The notes beneath the pieces are model-generated. The model was given only the letters and a program-made list of their open reading frames with translations, searched no databases and was not told the DNA's origin. The position numbers and the translations under genes are program-made. 64,000 nt of DNA from Pseudomonas japonica (GTDB lineage: Bacteria; Pseudomonadota; Gammaproteobacteria; Pseudomonadales; Pseudomonadaceae). The stretch is from positions 124,001 to 188,000 of the forward strand of contig NZ_FZOL01000003.1 of NCBI RefSeq assembly GCF_900188455.1, in the 5' to 3' direction. Shown here one piece after another: positions 48,693 through 57,412 of the stretch; position 1 is the stretch's first letter, and every line of letters starts with the position of its first letter.

Positions 48693-49850
48693 ATGCAATT
48701 GCACCGTTTGCTGGACGAAACCGAACAGCGGTTCCACCGCAACTTTCTCGATCGCAATGGCAATACGCAGGTCACCACGCTGCTGACGGTACCCGGTTGT
48801 GTGAGCGCATTGCGGGCGCGCAAGGCATTCGCCCGACTGGTCGCCGACTTCCCGTTCCTGCGGCAGAAGATCGTGCCTTTGGGCGCCGACCAGTATGGGT
48901 TCGTAGCGGTGCGGGAGGATGTGCAGTCGACCGCCTGCGCCACACCGGCGTCACTGCATGTCGATGCATTGCTCAAGCTGGAGCTGAACCGCCTGCTGGG
49001 AGACGAGGAGGGCTGGCGCGCGCTGCTGGTTGTCGATGCCGCAATCAAGCAGACGCATATCCTGCTGACGCGCAATCACGCCATTTCCGACGGCTACAGC
49101 ACCGCCAGGCTGGTCGACAGCCTGGTCGGTCATCTCGGGGTGAATCCCGCGGTTGCCAATGGGCGGGCCTCGCGTGCGTTCCATATCCGTCTGGCGCATT
49201 GGCGGGCCTCGCCGGTCGATGCGGGCCGGGCCAGTTACGCCGATTTTGTCCGGTTGCAGGTCAGCGCCACGGCGACGCAACGCATCGAGCAGTTGCGCGC
49301 GACGTCGGGGTTCACCACCAACGCCATCTGGGGCGGGGTTCTGGCCCACAGCTATCTCAGGCATGCGGACGTGCCGGCGTTCGACCTGTTCACCGCCTAT
49401 TCACTGCGTGAGCCGGACAGCGACGGCCAGCCAGTGACCAAGGCCTGCCAGATCGACGTGCGCAAGGCGACCCTGGGTGGCAAGGATTCCGGCCTTCTGG
49501 AATGCATCGAGCGCTACGCGCAGGTCGTGGTCGCGGACAAGGCGCGCTTGAGCCTGCATGAACCCCCGGTTGGCGACGACACCCCGCGACCCGCCCTGGC
49601 CTTTACCAACACGGGGCCGCTGGATCGTTTTCTGACCCGGCCGGCCGCGGCTGTCCTGGGTTTTTCGACGCTCGTCAATCGCTCCGGCGGCAACTACCAC
49701 TTCGTCCTGCACCTGGGCCGGTTCAACGGCACCTGGCACGCGGCGCTGGCGTTCAGCTCGCTGAACGTCGAGCGTTCGACGGCGCTCGCGTTCAAGGCGC
49801 GGGTCGAGGCGACGCTCGAAGCACTGCCGGTTGCGCTCAACACCCCATGA
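48693..49850 (+). CDS. Stand-alone condensation-like acyltransferase
   Basis: 385 residues, CoA-dependent acyltransferase fold (BAHD, PapA or NRPS C-domain type). The catalytic signature reads RNHAISDGYS: His129 and Asp133-Gly134 are kept, and the first His of HHxxxDG is Asn128. The N-terminal subdomain (RKAFARLVADFPFLRQKIV) and the C-terminal lobe (FSTLVNRSGGNYHFVLHLG) are both present. It would transfer an acyl group from CoA or a carrier to an amine or alcohol. No carrier protein is encoded nearby, so CoA donors are more likely. It starts 20 bp after the reductase. Confidence 0.82.
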   Translation: MQLHRLLDETEQRFHRNFLDRNGNTQVTTLLTVPGCVSALRARKAFARLVADFPFLRQKIVPLGADQYGFVAVREDVQSTACATPASLHVDALLKLELNRLLGDEEGWRALLVVDAAIKQTHILLTRNHAISDGYSTARLVDSLVGHLGVNPAVANGRASRAFHIRLAHWRASPVDAGRASYADFVRLQVSATATQRIEQLRATSGFTTNAIWGGVLAHSYLRHADVPAFDLFTAYSLREPDSDGQPVTKACQIDVRKATLGGKDSGLLECIERYAQVVVADKARLSLHEPPVGDDTPRPALAFTNTGPLDRFLTRPAAAVLGFSTLVNRSGGNYHFVLHLGRFNGTWHAALAFSSLNVERSTALAFKARVEATLEALPVALNTP

Positions 49851-49860
49851 GGAATTCACA

Positions 49861-51240
49861 ATGGATGTTTCCAGCAATAAAAAACTGACGCTACTCGCGA
49901 CCTGCCTCGGCTTCGTGGTGGTGTTGCTCGATGTCAGCGTGGTCAACGTGGCCCTCGAAAGCTTCAAGGTCGAGTTCGCCACCGACGTGCTCCAGTTGCA
50001 GTGGATCGTCAACGCCTACACCCTGCTGTTCGCTTCGTTCCTGCTCACCGGCGGCGCGCTGGGGGATCGCTTCGGTCACAAGAAGGTTTTCCTGTGGGGC
50101 TATGCGGTATTCACCCTGGCCTCCCTCGGCTGCGGCCTGGCGGACAGTTTGCCCGCGCTGATCGGCTTTCGCTCACTGCAAGGCATCGGTGCCGCACTGC
50201 TGGTGCCGACCTCCCTGGCGCTGGTGCGCATTACCTTCGACGTGCCGGCCGAGCGCAGCAAGGCCATTGCCCTGTGGGCGGGCGTGGCGGGCATTGCCCT
50301 GGCGGCCGGCCCGGTGGTGGGCGGGTTGCTGATAGGGGTGTTCGGTTGGCGCAGCATCTTTTTCATCAACCTGCCCATTGGCCTGATCGGGATCGTCCTG
50401 TGCCTGGTCAATGCGCCACGCATCCCGGCCAACCGCAACGGCGGCTTCGACCTGTGGGGACAGTTGCTGGCCTTGTTCACCCTGGCCAACCTGACCTATG
50501 CGGTCATCGAGCTGGGCCGCGCCAGCGGTGTCGACCTGCGTGTGGCGCTGCATGCCGCGTGCTTTGCCGGCGGGCTGCTGGGGTTCCTCTGGGTCGAGTC
50601 GCGCAGCGCCCGGCCGATGGTGCCGCTGGCGGTATTCAGCAATGCCGCGTTCAGCCTGGCCTCGATACTGGGGGTGATCGTGAACTTCGTGTTCTACGGG
50701 CTGATCTTCGTGTTCAGCATTTTCCTGCAGCAGGTCAATCACTACAGCGTGATCAACACCGGTCTGGCCTTCATTCCCATGACCGGCGTGCTGTTCTTCG
50801 GCAATCAACTGGCTGCCCGCTGGCTGCCCGCACTGGGTGAGCGGCGGCTGCTGGCGCTGGGGTTGCTCATCGCCTTGCTGGGCGTCGTTGCCTTGATCCC
50901 CTTCGTCGGCGGCGCGCCCTACGCCCATATCGCCGTGCAGATGTTCGTGATCGGCTTCGGCATATCCCTGACCGTGCCCACCTTGACCACCACCGCGGTC
51001 AACCACGTCAGCAGCGACAAGTCCGGGGTCGCCTCGGCCATCGTCAATGCCTCGCGCCAGGTCGGCGGGCTGGTGGGGGTGGCGATCTTCAGTCTGTTGA
51101 TCAACGTGGCCGATGCTGCCCAGTTCGGCCACGGCTTCACCGAAGTGATCGTCCTGTCCTCGCTGCTGTTGGCGGTGGGCTGGGCGTTGACGCTCCTGTT
51201 GTTGCGCAAGCAACCCCTGGCCGCGCAATCGGCCACCTGA
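49861..51240 (+). CDS. DHA2-family MFS efflux pump
   Basis: 459 residues from the ATG at 49861 (GAGGAATTC upstream). About 14 hydrophobic segments, as in EmrB/QacA drug:H+ antiporters: LGFVVVLLDVSVVNVAL (helix 1 with the DVSVVNVAL motif), then LQWIVNAYTLLFASFLL, GALGDRFGHKKVFLWG (motif A) and GIALAAGPVVGGLL (motif C). It lies ten bases after the acyltransferase gene and likely exports the final product or confers self-resistance. Confidence 0.92.
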   Translation: MDVSSNKKLTLLATCLGFVVVLLDVSVVNVALESFKVEFATDVLQLQWIVNAYTLLFASFLLTGGALGDRFGHKKVFLWGYAVFTLASLGCGLADSLPALIGFRSLQGIGAALLVPTSLALVRITFDVPAERSKAIALWAGVAGIALAAGPVVGGLLIGVFGWRSIFFINLPIGLIGIVLCLVNAPRIPANRNGGFDLWGQLLALFTLANLTYAVIELGRASGVDLRVALHAACFAGGLLGFLWVESRSARPMVPLAVFSNAAFSLASILGVIVNFVFYGLIFVFSIFLQQVNHYSVINTGLAFIPMTGVLFFGNQLAARWLPALGERRLLALGLLIALLGVVALIPFVGGAPYAHIAVQMFVIGFGISLTVPTLTTTAVNHVSSDKSGVASAIVNASRQVGGLVGVAIFSLLINVADAAQFGHGFTEVIVLSSLLLAVGWALTLLLLRKQPLAAQSAT

Positions 51241-51280
51241 AGCAGTGCTCAATAAACCCTGGAAACAATGGAGATTGAAC

Positions 51281-52111
51281 ATGCAAGCAGTCATGAAGAC
51301 CGACGCCAATTCCGCCTACGCACCGTACTCGCTGGATGCCCGGCAAATCCGGGATTATCGGGCCAACGGCTGGATGAAGCTGGAAAACGTGATCAATGCC
51401 GAAACGGTGCAGTTGCTGCTCAACGAGGCCAGGACCCGGATGGGCGAGGTGGCGCGCACGGTGGACCGCAACGACCCCGGCAAGCAGATCGACAATGCCT
51501 ATCGCTGGTATGCGCGCTGGGACGAGGTTTCCAACACCTGTGCGCAGATCAAGGCACTCAGTCATTCGCCGCAGCTTGCGAGCATCGCTTCGCAACTGGT
51601 GGGCGAGGACGTGCGGTTCTACTCCGACCATGTGTTCGCCAAGAACCCGGAAGCCGAAGCCGGGGGTGACACCCCCTGGCACCAGGACTTTCCCCATCAC
51701 CCGCTGGACCGCCAGGGTGCGCTGAATATCTGGATCGCGCTGGTCGATCTGACCCCGGAGATGGGCACCATGCAGTTTCTCAACCGCAGCCATCGGGCGG
51801 GCATGCTGGGGCGTTACTTCAATCGTCGCGACAACGTTTCCCTGATCGATGAGCATCCATGGGTGCTGGACGAGTTCGAAATGTCGCCGCCGATTTCCCT
51901 CAAGGCCGGCGATGCCACCGTGCATGACATGAACGTCATCCATGCCGCACCCGCCAACAGCTCCAATACCCCGCGCTGGGTGTATTCGACACTGTGGCTG
52001 CCGGTTTCCGCGCGCTACACCGGGGCCTCGAACCATCGCACCGATCCGCTTGGGCTGACGCTCGACATGCCCATGGAGCACCCCAAGTTCCCCGTCATTT
52101 CAACCCGTTGA
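51281..52111 (+). CDS. PhyH-type Fe(II)/2-oxoglutarate dioxygenase
   Basis: 276 residues from the ATG at 51281 (GGAG seven bases upstream). The facial triad is in TPWHQDFPHH (H134, D136) and VIHAAPANSS (H221); R232 in PRWVYS would bind 2-oxoglutarate. Length and order match phytanoyl-CoA dioxygenase-like tailoring oxygenases, which hydroxylate, desaturate or halogenate-like modify small molecules; the Asp present in HxD argues for hydroxylation over halogenation. Located after the exporter in the same direction. Confidence 0.88.
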   Translation: MQAVMKTDANSAYAPYSLDARQIRDYRANGWMKLENVINAETVQLLLNEARTRMGEVARTVDRNDPGKQIDNAYRWYARWDEVSNTCAQIKALSHSPQLASIASQLVGEDVRFYSDHVFAKNPEAEAGGDTPWHQDFPHHPLDRQGALNIWIALVDLTPEMGTMQFLNRSHRAGMLGRYFNRRDNVSLIDEHPWVLDEFEMSPPISLKAGDATVHDMNVIHAAPANSSNTPRWVYSTLWLPVSARYTGASNHRTDPLGLTLDMPMEHPKFPVISTR

Positions 52112-52174
52112 TCGAGGCCTTTTCCCCGGCCGGCGCGTGCCGGTCGGCTTTCGATTGCGCCATGGGAGTCGAAC

Positions 52175-52558
52175 ATGCCACATGTCTATCTTGAGTACAC
52201 CGCAGGGGTGGCTGACACCGTTGATTTCAAGGACGCCTGCCAGCGACTTCACCAGGCGCTCGTAGCGGTGTCCGGATTGCGCCTGGATCTGGTCAAGACT
52301 CGTCTCGTTCGTTACGACGGCTATTTCGTTGGCGATTGCGAGGATCACCAGCAATTCATCCACCTGAACGTATCCACGGTGACGGGCAAGGCGGGCGACG
52401 ACGAGAAGCGCCACACGATCAGCAGTGCCTTGCTCGGGGTGATGGTCGAGATCTTCGAGCCGGCCCTGCTGCGGCAGAAAGTCGATCTCTCCGTGCAGAT
52501 CACCGAGGTTCCGGCCAGTGGCTACGTGCGCAGGCGATCGGCGACGCTGGCGCCGTGA
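52175..52558 (+). CDS. CHMI/tautomerase-superfamily protein
   Basis: 127 residues beginning MPHVYLEYTAGVADTVDF. Pro2 after the removed Met would be the general base, as in 5-carboxymethyl-2-hydroxymuconate isomerase (HpaF). The length and the FIHLNVSTVTGKAGDDEKR region match that family. It would shift a double bond in an enol/2-oxo acid. GGGAG lies eight bases before the ATG. It is the last gene of the rightward operon and pairs in chemistry with the FAH-like protein of the leftward operon. Confidence 0.8.
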   Translation: MPHVYLEYTAGVADTVDFKDACQRLHQALVAVSGLRLDLVKTRLVRYDGYFVGDCEDHQQFIHLNVSTVTGKAGDDEKRHTISSALLGVMVEIFEPALLRQKVDLSVQITEVPASGYVRRRSATLAP

Positions 52559-52640
52559 CGCTCATGCATTTTCAACGTCCAGTGGCATCCAGCCCCGGCT
52601 GGGGTTGGATCAGCCGCTGCCTGCAGCGAAAGGCACCGGC

Positions 52641-52925
52641 TCAATCCAGTTGCTTGACCAGCAACCTGCCCTCGTTCCAGCGCGCCCGTTCGCTCCAGGA
52701 GACGATGTGGCTGGCCTTGTTCCAGCGCACCTTGCTGATGCCGCTGTCGGCGGCGCGGGCCATGGCCTCGTCGATGCAGCGCAGGCCTACCGTAGTCCCG
52801 GCGCAGGTGCCATCGATCAACAGCGCGGCTTTCCAGGCCTCCAGCCAGCTCATGCCGTTGCGGTCGGTGACGAAGACTTTCTTCAGGCCATTCTTCACAT
52901 AGTGGATTTCGTACTTGTCCTGCAT
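52641..52925 (-). CDS. Small hypothetical protein
   Basis: 94 residues from the ATG at 52925 (an in-frame ATG at 52952 is possible). It starts MQDKYEIHYVKNGLKKVFVT, a beta-hairpin, then a helix (MSWLEAWKAALLID), a Cys/Gly loop and RWNKASHIVSW. It resembles small pseudomonad-specific conserved proteins of unknown function. It runs convergent to the tautomerase gene and marks the return to core genome. Confidence 0.6.
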   Translation of the reverse strand: MQDKYEIHYVKNGLKKVFVTDRNGMSWLEAWKAALLIDGTCAGTTVGLRCIDEAMARAADSGISKVRWNKASHIVSWSERARWNEGRLLVKQLD

Positions 52926-53123
52926 GTCCCTTCCCTGGGCGGAATCCGGCAAATGCGAAATATTATCATTGACGGGCTAGCAATGACATCCGCACAACGT
53001 CTGGCTTTACCTCGGCGCAGCCTGTGTTAGAGCGCTTGCAGGGCAAAACCGGGTGCGTTTACAGCATCGGTCCAGTGTAGTTAACTGTTTGGCCGTGGCC
53101 AGTGGCCACAAGCCCTGAGGTGA

Positions 53124-53606
53124 ATGACCGTGACCCTGAGTTTCCGGCCTGTCCAGGCTGCCGACATCCCCGCCATCTGCGGTTTTGCCCAGTCCGCCGA
53201 CGAGGCGTTCTTCTTCTTTCCCAAGTGCACCTGGCCGGTGACCCCGGAACAACTGGCCGCGGCCATTGCCCAGCGCAGCGATTCCTCGGTGGTGGTCGAA
53301 GGCGACGAGGTGCTGGCGTTCGCCAATTTCTACCAATGGGAGCAGGGTGGTGTCTGCTCGCTGGGCAATGTGCTGGTATCGCCCGCCGCCCGTGGACGGG
53401 GTGTGGCACGTTTTCTGGTGGAGCAGATGATCGAGGTCGCCCGGCAACGGCATCAGGCGCGGGAGATGAAAGTGTCCTGCTTCAATCACAACACCGCGGG
53501 CCTGTTGCTGTATCCGCAACTGGGCTTCCTGCCGTTCGGTATCGAGGAACGCCAGGACCATGCCGGCAGGCGGGTAGCACTGGTGCAGATGCGTCAGGCG
53601 CTGTAG
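53124..53606 (+). CDS. GNAT-family N-acetyltransferase
   Basis: 160 residues. The GNAT core is clear: LGNVLVSPAARGRGVARFLVE contains the V-x-P-x-x-R-G-x-G-x-A acetyl-CoA loop, and the NHNTAGLLLYPQLGFLPFG block is motif B with the N-x-x-A-x-x-L-Y-x-x-L-G-F pattern. It transfers acetyl from acetyl-CoA to an amine; the acceptor is unknown. Start after TGAGGTGA. Confidence 0.9.
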   Translation: MTVTLSFRPVQAADIPAICGFAQSADEAFFFFPKCTWPVTPEQLAAAIAQRSDSSVVVEGDEVLAFANFYQWEQGGVCSLGNVLVSPAARGRGVARFLVEQMIEVARQRHQAREMKVSCFNHNTAGLLLYPQLGFLPFGIEERQDHAGRRVALVQMRQAL

Positions 53607-53675
53607 GCGTTGACGGCGCAGGCGCAACGGCCTATACAGGCGCCGTCATTTCGCATCAGCCCGCAGGAAACAACC

Positions 53676-53852
53676 ATGCACGACGAAGACGATCTCCACG
53701 AACCCGAGCACGATCATCTGCTCGACCGTGAGTTTCACGACGACGAGGAAGGCGAACAGCACGCCGACCCGATGTTCGACGACGTCGAGGACGAAGAAGA
53801 AGAGGAATACGGCCTGGATGTGCTGGACGACGAGGACCACGAAGACTGGTGA
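53676..53852 (+). CDS. Small, extremely acidic protein
   Basis: 58 residues from the ATG at 53676 (CAGGAAAC upstream). More than half the residues are Asp or Glu, with several His (HEPEHDHLLD, DVEDEEEEEYG). No domain. Such acidic, His-containing peptides may bind divalent metals or act as charge-based binding partners; this is speculative. It lies between core genes and is probably conserved in pseudomonads. Confidence 0.55.
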   Translation: MHDEDDLHEPEHDHLLDREFHDDEEGEQHADPMFDDVEDEEEEEYGLDVLDDEDHEDW

Positions 53853-53865
53853 GTCGTCGTCCCGC

Positions 53866-54093
53866 TCAGTGTCGGAAGCGTGGCAGCGGTCGGTCCAGCG
53901 AGAGTGTGGTGAGGGTGCGTTTCACCAGCACTTCATCGGCTTCCACGGCGCGCAGGCTTTCGCGGATCCGGCCGGCGACGGGCAGGTCGCCCTGGCTGTC
54001 GATCCAGTCGGCGATGTCCTTGCAGGCGCTGGCCAGGTGCTCCTGGCGATGGTTGATGAGGGTAAGCAGGGCTTGGATGTCTTTGTCGGACAT
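53866..54093 (-). CDS. Small helical hypothetical protein
   Basis: 75 residues, predicted all-helical: MSDKDIQALLTLINHRQEHL, then ACKDIADWIDSQG, then RIRESLRAVEADEVLVKRTL. AGGAGGAACG lies before the start. No family recognised. Convergent with the acidic protein gene. Confidence 0.6.
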   Translation of the reverse strand: MSDKDIQALLTLINHRQEHLASACKDIADWIDSQGDLPVAGRIRESLRAVEADEVLVKRTLTTLSLDRPLPRFRH

Positions 54094-54179
54094 GACTCGT
54101 TCCTCCTGTAAGCGGTTTCAGTGTAGCAGCGTCCCGACGAACTGGCCGCTTGCCAGCCGTCGGGCTGTCGAGACGACTT

Positions 54180-54677
54180 TCACTGCTTCATCAGGTCGCG
54201 GAACCAGTCGTTGAGCATGGCCTTTTCCGACCATAGCGAGTCGCTGCTGCCCAGGCGTCCCGCGCGCTGCAGGTAGAACTTGTCGTCCACCCGCGTGTCG
54301 GCCTGCTTCACCACCTGCCCCTGCTCCAGCAGGCTGTAGTGCAGATCGATGCTTGGCCAGGTGATATCACGCATGAAGCGCACCGAGCTGGCGTTGCTCT
54401 GCCAGGGCTCGTAGTGTCCGGCGAGGTCGATGTCGCGAATATCGACGCGCAGGCTCTGGCCGGTGCTCAGGTAACGGCTGCCGAGGGTTTCCAGGTAGAC
54501 CCGCAGTTGCTTCATCACCTGCTCGTCGGCACCTCGCTGGTAACCATCGCCGCGCAGACTGGCGTCGCGGAATTTTTCCGGATGGATGAAGTTGACCTGC
54601 ACATTCGCGCTCGCGGCCTGTGCCATGCTGGTGGTGGCCAGCAGACACACGGTGGCGAGCGTCAGGATCGAGCGCAT
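54180..54677 (-). CDS. DUF3016-family exported protein
   Basis: 165 residues. MRSILTLATVCLLATTSMAQA is a Sec signal. The mature part follows DUF3016: VQVNFIHPEKFRDASLRGDG near the start, LRVDIRDIDLAGHYEPWQ and RFMRDITWPSIDLHYSL in the middle, and a WSEKAMLNDWFRD end. The family is periplasmic and of unknown function, common in gammaproteobacteria. Divergent from the phosphoesterase gene. Confidence 0.85.
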   Translation of the reverse strand: MRSILTLATVCLLATTSMAQAASANVQVNFIHPEKFRDASLRGDGYQRGADEQVMKQLRVYLETLGSRYLSTGQSLRVDIRDIDLAGHYEPWQSNASSVRFMRDITWPSIDLHYSLLEQGQVVKQADTRVDDKFYLQRAGRLGSSDSLWSEKAMLNDWFRDLMKQ

Positions 54678-54755
54678 GATGGACCTCCGCCAATACAGGG
54701 GGAAACAGGTTCATTGTACGCCCGCGAAGCGGCGATGCAGAGCAGGAGCAAGGTC

Positions 54756-55436
54756 ATGAGCAATGTCGTCCACGTGACGCGCAACACCCTGGGTCGGGAC
54801 CTTGCGGTCGGCGATGTCCATGGGCATTTTTCCCGCCTGCGCGCGGCCCTGCAGCGGGTGGGGTTCGATCCCGGGCGTGACCGTCTGTTCAGCGTCGGCG
54901 ACCTGGTCGATCGCGGTCCGGAATGCGAGGAGGTGCTGGACTGGCTGGCCCAGCCCTGGTTCCACGCGGTGCAGGGCAATCACGAAGCACTGGCGGTTTC
55001 CCATGTCCGTGGCGAGTGGCTGGACTATGCCCTGTACCGTGCCGCCGGTGGCGGCTGGTTTCTCGATCTGGACGAGCAGCGCCAGGCCCATTTCGCCGAG
55101 AGCTTCGCGCAGATGCCGCTGGCCCTGGAGGTGGAGACGGCGCAGGGCGTGGTCGGCCTGCTGCACGCCGACTGTCCGCTGCCGCGCTGGGGCGATCTGT
55201 TGCCGTTGCTGCGGGCGTCGCCGGTGCCGGAAAAGGTTCGGGAAGTCTGCCAGTGGTCGCGCCTGCGCCTGAAGGAAGAGAACGAACGCGGAGTCGACGG
55301 GCTGCGCGCGCTGCTGGTCGGGCACACCCCGGTGCGTGAGGTGCGGGTGCTGGGCAATGTCTGGCATATCGACACCGGTGGCTGGTCGAAGGGGCATTTC
55401 ACCTTACTTGACCTGGCCACCCTGGAAATCGCCTAG
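54756..55436 (+). CDS. Serine/threonine-type metallophosphoesterase
   Basis: 226 residues from the ATG at 54756. The metallophosphoesterase motifs are in order: GDVHGHFSRL (metal 1), FSVGDLVDRGPE (metal bridge), VQGNHEALA (catalytic His/Asn), HADCPLP and GHTPV with IDTGGW. This is the bacterial PrpA/ApaH-like protein phosphatase layout. It cleaves phosphomonoesters using two metal ions; the natural substrate is unknown. GCAAGG is upstream. Convergent with the next gene, with a 4-bp overlap at the stops. Confidence 0.9.
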   Translation: MSNVVHVTRNTLGRDLAVGDVHGHFSRLRAALQRVGFDPGRDRLFSVGDLVDRGPECEEVLDWLAQPWFHAVQGNHEALAVSHVRGEWLDYALYRAAGGGWFLDLDEQRQAHFAESFAQMPLALEVETAQGVVGLLHADCPLPRWGDLLPLLRASPVPEKVREVCQWSRLRLKEENERGVDGLRALLVGHTPVREVRVLGNVWHIDTGGWSKGHFTLLDLATLEIA

Positions 55437-56233
55437 GCCACCGTCGCCAGGAACGTACAGACCTCATCCAGTACCCGCTGCGGATCTTCGCGGTGCGGTA
55501 CGTGATGACAGCCATCGAGGATCACCATCCGCCCGTTGTCCGCCGCCAATCCTGCGACGCGTACCGGCTGGGCCAGCGAGCCGTATTCGTCGAGATCGCC
55601 GTGCAGGACCAGGGTGGGGCAGCGCACCGGGCCCGCGCAGCGTTCCAGGGTCCAGTCGGCGAAGCTTTGCGCCAGCCAGGTTTCGGTCCAGGCATCCAGC
55701 ACCCATTGCGCCTTGTCGCCGTGGTACTTCCGCAGACGCTGCATCTGTCCGGGCTCCTGGAACTGCGCCTTGGCCAGGCGGATGCCGTCCAGGGTGCGCT
55801 GTTCGACGAACGCTTGAGCCGCCTCGCTGATCAGGGCGACGCAGTCCTCGGCGTGTTGGGCCGCGCAGGCGCTGGCCATGCTGCCGCCGACGCTGTGGCC
55901 GAAGGCGATGAAACGTTCGATACCCAGCGCTTCGCGCAGCAGCGGGAAGACCTTCCGCGCCTCGTCACTGATGAAGCTCGATGGCAGCGGCTGCGCGCAG
56001 GCTTGCGACTGGCCGAAACCGGGCCGGTCGTACGCCACCACCTCCAGGCCGCTGCGCTGGCACAGCTGCGCGGGAAACTCGCGCCACAATTCGACGCTGC
56101 CGAGGGAATCGTGGAACAGCACGATCACCGGTTTGCCCGGGTCGGTCCGTTCGGGAAACCAGCGCCGGGCAAACAGCCGGCCCCAGGGCGTAGGGATGAA
56201 GGCAACTTCCGTGTGGACGGGCGATGACGACAT
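55433..56233 (-). CDS. Alpha/beta hydrolase
   Basis: 266 residues from the ATG at 56233 (GGAG seven bases upstream). VIVLFHDSLGSVELW is the oxyanion region, FGHSVGGSMA the Ser nucleophile elbow, VLHGDLDEYGS the acid and DGCHHVPHRE the His. Usual size for the family. A general esterase or lactonase; the substrate cannot be told. It stands alone and is divergent from the quinone oxidoreductase gene. Confidence 0.9.
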   Translation of the reverse strand: MSSSPVHTEVAFIPTPWGRLFARRWFPERTDPGKPVIVLFHDSLGSVELWREFPAQLCQRSGLEVVAYDRPGFGQSQACAQPLPSSFISDEARKVFPLLREALGIERFIAFGHSVGGSMASACAAQHAEDCVALISEAAQAFVEQRTLDGIRLAKAQFQEPGQMQRLRKYHGDKAQWVLDAWTETWLAQSFADWTLERCAGPVRCPTLVLHGDLDEYGSLAQPVRVAGLAADNGRMVILDGCHHVPHREDPQRVLDEVCTFLATVA

Positions 56234-56437
56234 AACATCTCCAAAATGCGACAAGTGCCTGACAAGTAACAAAACCTTTTCGCCAGTGCAACGGAAAGAA
56301 GTACTACAGTGCCATTTACATTGCTGCATCAGATGCAGTAATGAACTGCACATCCGCTGTCTTGTTGCTCAAGGCTTCAGTTCACATACTCGCCGCCATC
56401 GACACAACGACACGCCCGAACGGCGAGGAGAGCGGTT

Positions 56438-57412
56438 ATGACGAATGCGATACGGTTCAGCCAGACGGGTGCTCCCGAGGTCTTGAAACTGCAGGCGGTG
56501 GACAGCATCGCGCCAGGCCCGGGCGAGGTCTGGCTGGAGCAGGAGGCCATCGGTGTGAATTTCCTCGATGTCTCCCAGCGCAAGGGCGCCGTGCCGGTGC
56601 CGCTGCCCGGTGGGTTGGGGCTGGAGGGCGCGGGGAGGGTGGCGCGGATTGGCGCTGGCGTCGGCAATGTCGCGGTGGGTGATCGGGTGGCCTATGCCAC
56701 CGGCCCGCTGGGTGCTTACGCCAGCGCCCGGGTGTTCCCCGCCGAGCGCCTGGTCAGGCTGCCGGATTCGGTGTCGGCGCAGGACGCGGCGGCGGTGCTG
56801 TTCAAGGGCATTACCGCGCAGTACCTGCTCAAGTCCACTTACCCGGTCGGCCCGGGGACGACGGTGTTGATGTACGGCGTGGCCGGTGGGCTGGGTTCGC
56901 TCATGGCGCCGTGGGCCAGGCATCTGGGAGCGCGGGTGATCGGCGTGGTGTCGCGGCAGGCCAGCGTGGACAAGGCCCGCGCACTGGGTTGCGACGAGGT
57001 GCTGGTATTCGATCCGCGGACCCTGGCGGCGGAGGTTTCCCGCCTCACCGATGGCCGCAAGGTGGATGTCGTGTATGACCCCATCGGCCGGGTGTCCTTC
57101 GAGGCTTCCCTGGACAGCCTGCGTCCGCGCGGGGTGATGGTGTCCTTTGGCGCTTCCAGCGGCGCGCCGGCAGCGGTGGAAATGGCCACGCTGAACAGCA
57201 AGGGTTCGCTGTTCGTCACCCGGCCGTCGCTGGCCGCGCACACCGCCACCGCCGAGGAATACCAGGCGCGTGCCGCCGACGTGCTGGCGGCGCTCGACGC
57301 GGGTATCATCAGCGCGCGCATCTGGGGCCGCTACGCCCTGGCCGATGCAGCTCAGGCGCATGCCGACCTGGAATCCGGACAATCCTCGGGAGCGATCATT
57401 CTCACGCCATGA
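56438..57412 (+). CDS. NADPH:quinone oxidoreductase (MDR family)
   Basis: 324 residues. GVNFLDVSQRKG and GLEGAGRVARIGAGV are the N-terminal GroES-like domain of zeta-crystallin-like quinone reductases; no structural zinc Cys set is present. The Rossmann domain has MYGVAGGLGSLMAPWARHLG and then VSRQASVDKARALGCDEV. It reduces quinones or enones with NADPH. It overlaps the LysR gene by four bases (ATGA), so both are co-transcribed. Confidence 0.92.
   Translation: MTNAIRFSQTGAPEVLKLQAVDSIAPGPGEVWLEQEAIGVNFLDVSQRKGAVPVPLPGGLGLEGAGRVARIGAGVGNVAVGDRVAYATGPLGAYASARVFPAERLVRLPDSVSAQDAAAVLFKGITAQYLLKSTYPVGPGTTVLMYGVAGGLGSLMAPWARHLGARVIGVVSRQASVDKARALGCDEVLVFDPRTLAAEVSRLTDGRKVDVVYDPIGRVSFEASLDSLRPRGVMVSFGASSGAPAAVEMATLNSKGSLFVTRPSLAAHTATAEEYQARAADVLAALDAGIISARIWGRYALADAAQAHADLESGQSSGAIILTP

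Noticed and set aside
50173..52081. Long minus-strand frames opposite the exporter and PhyH genes
   Set aside because: The plus strand has full membrane topology and facial-triad motifs; the minus translations are low-complexity His/Gln/Arg-rich.
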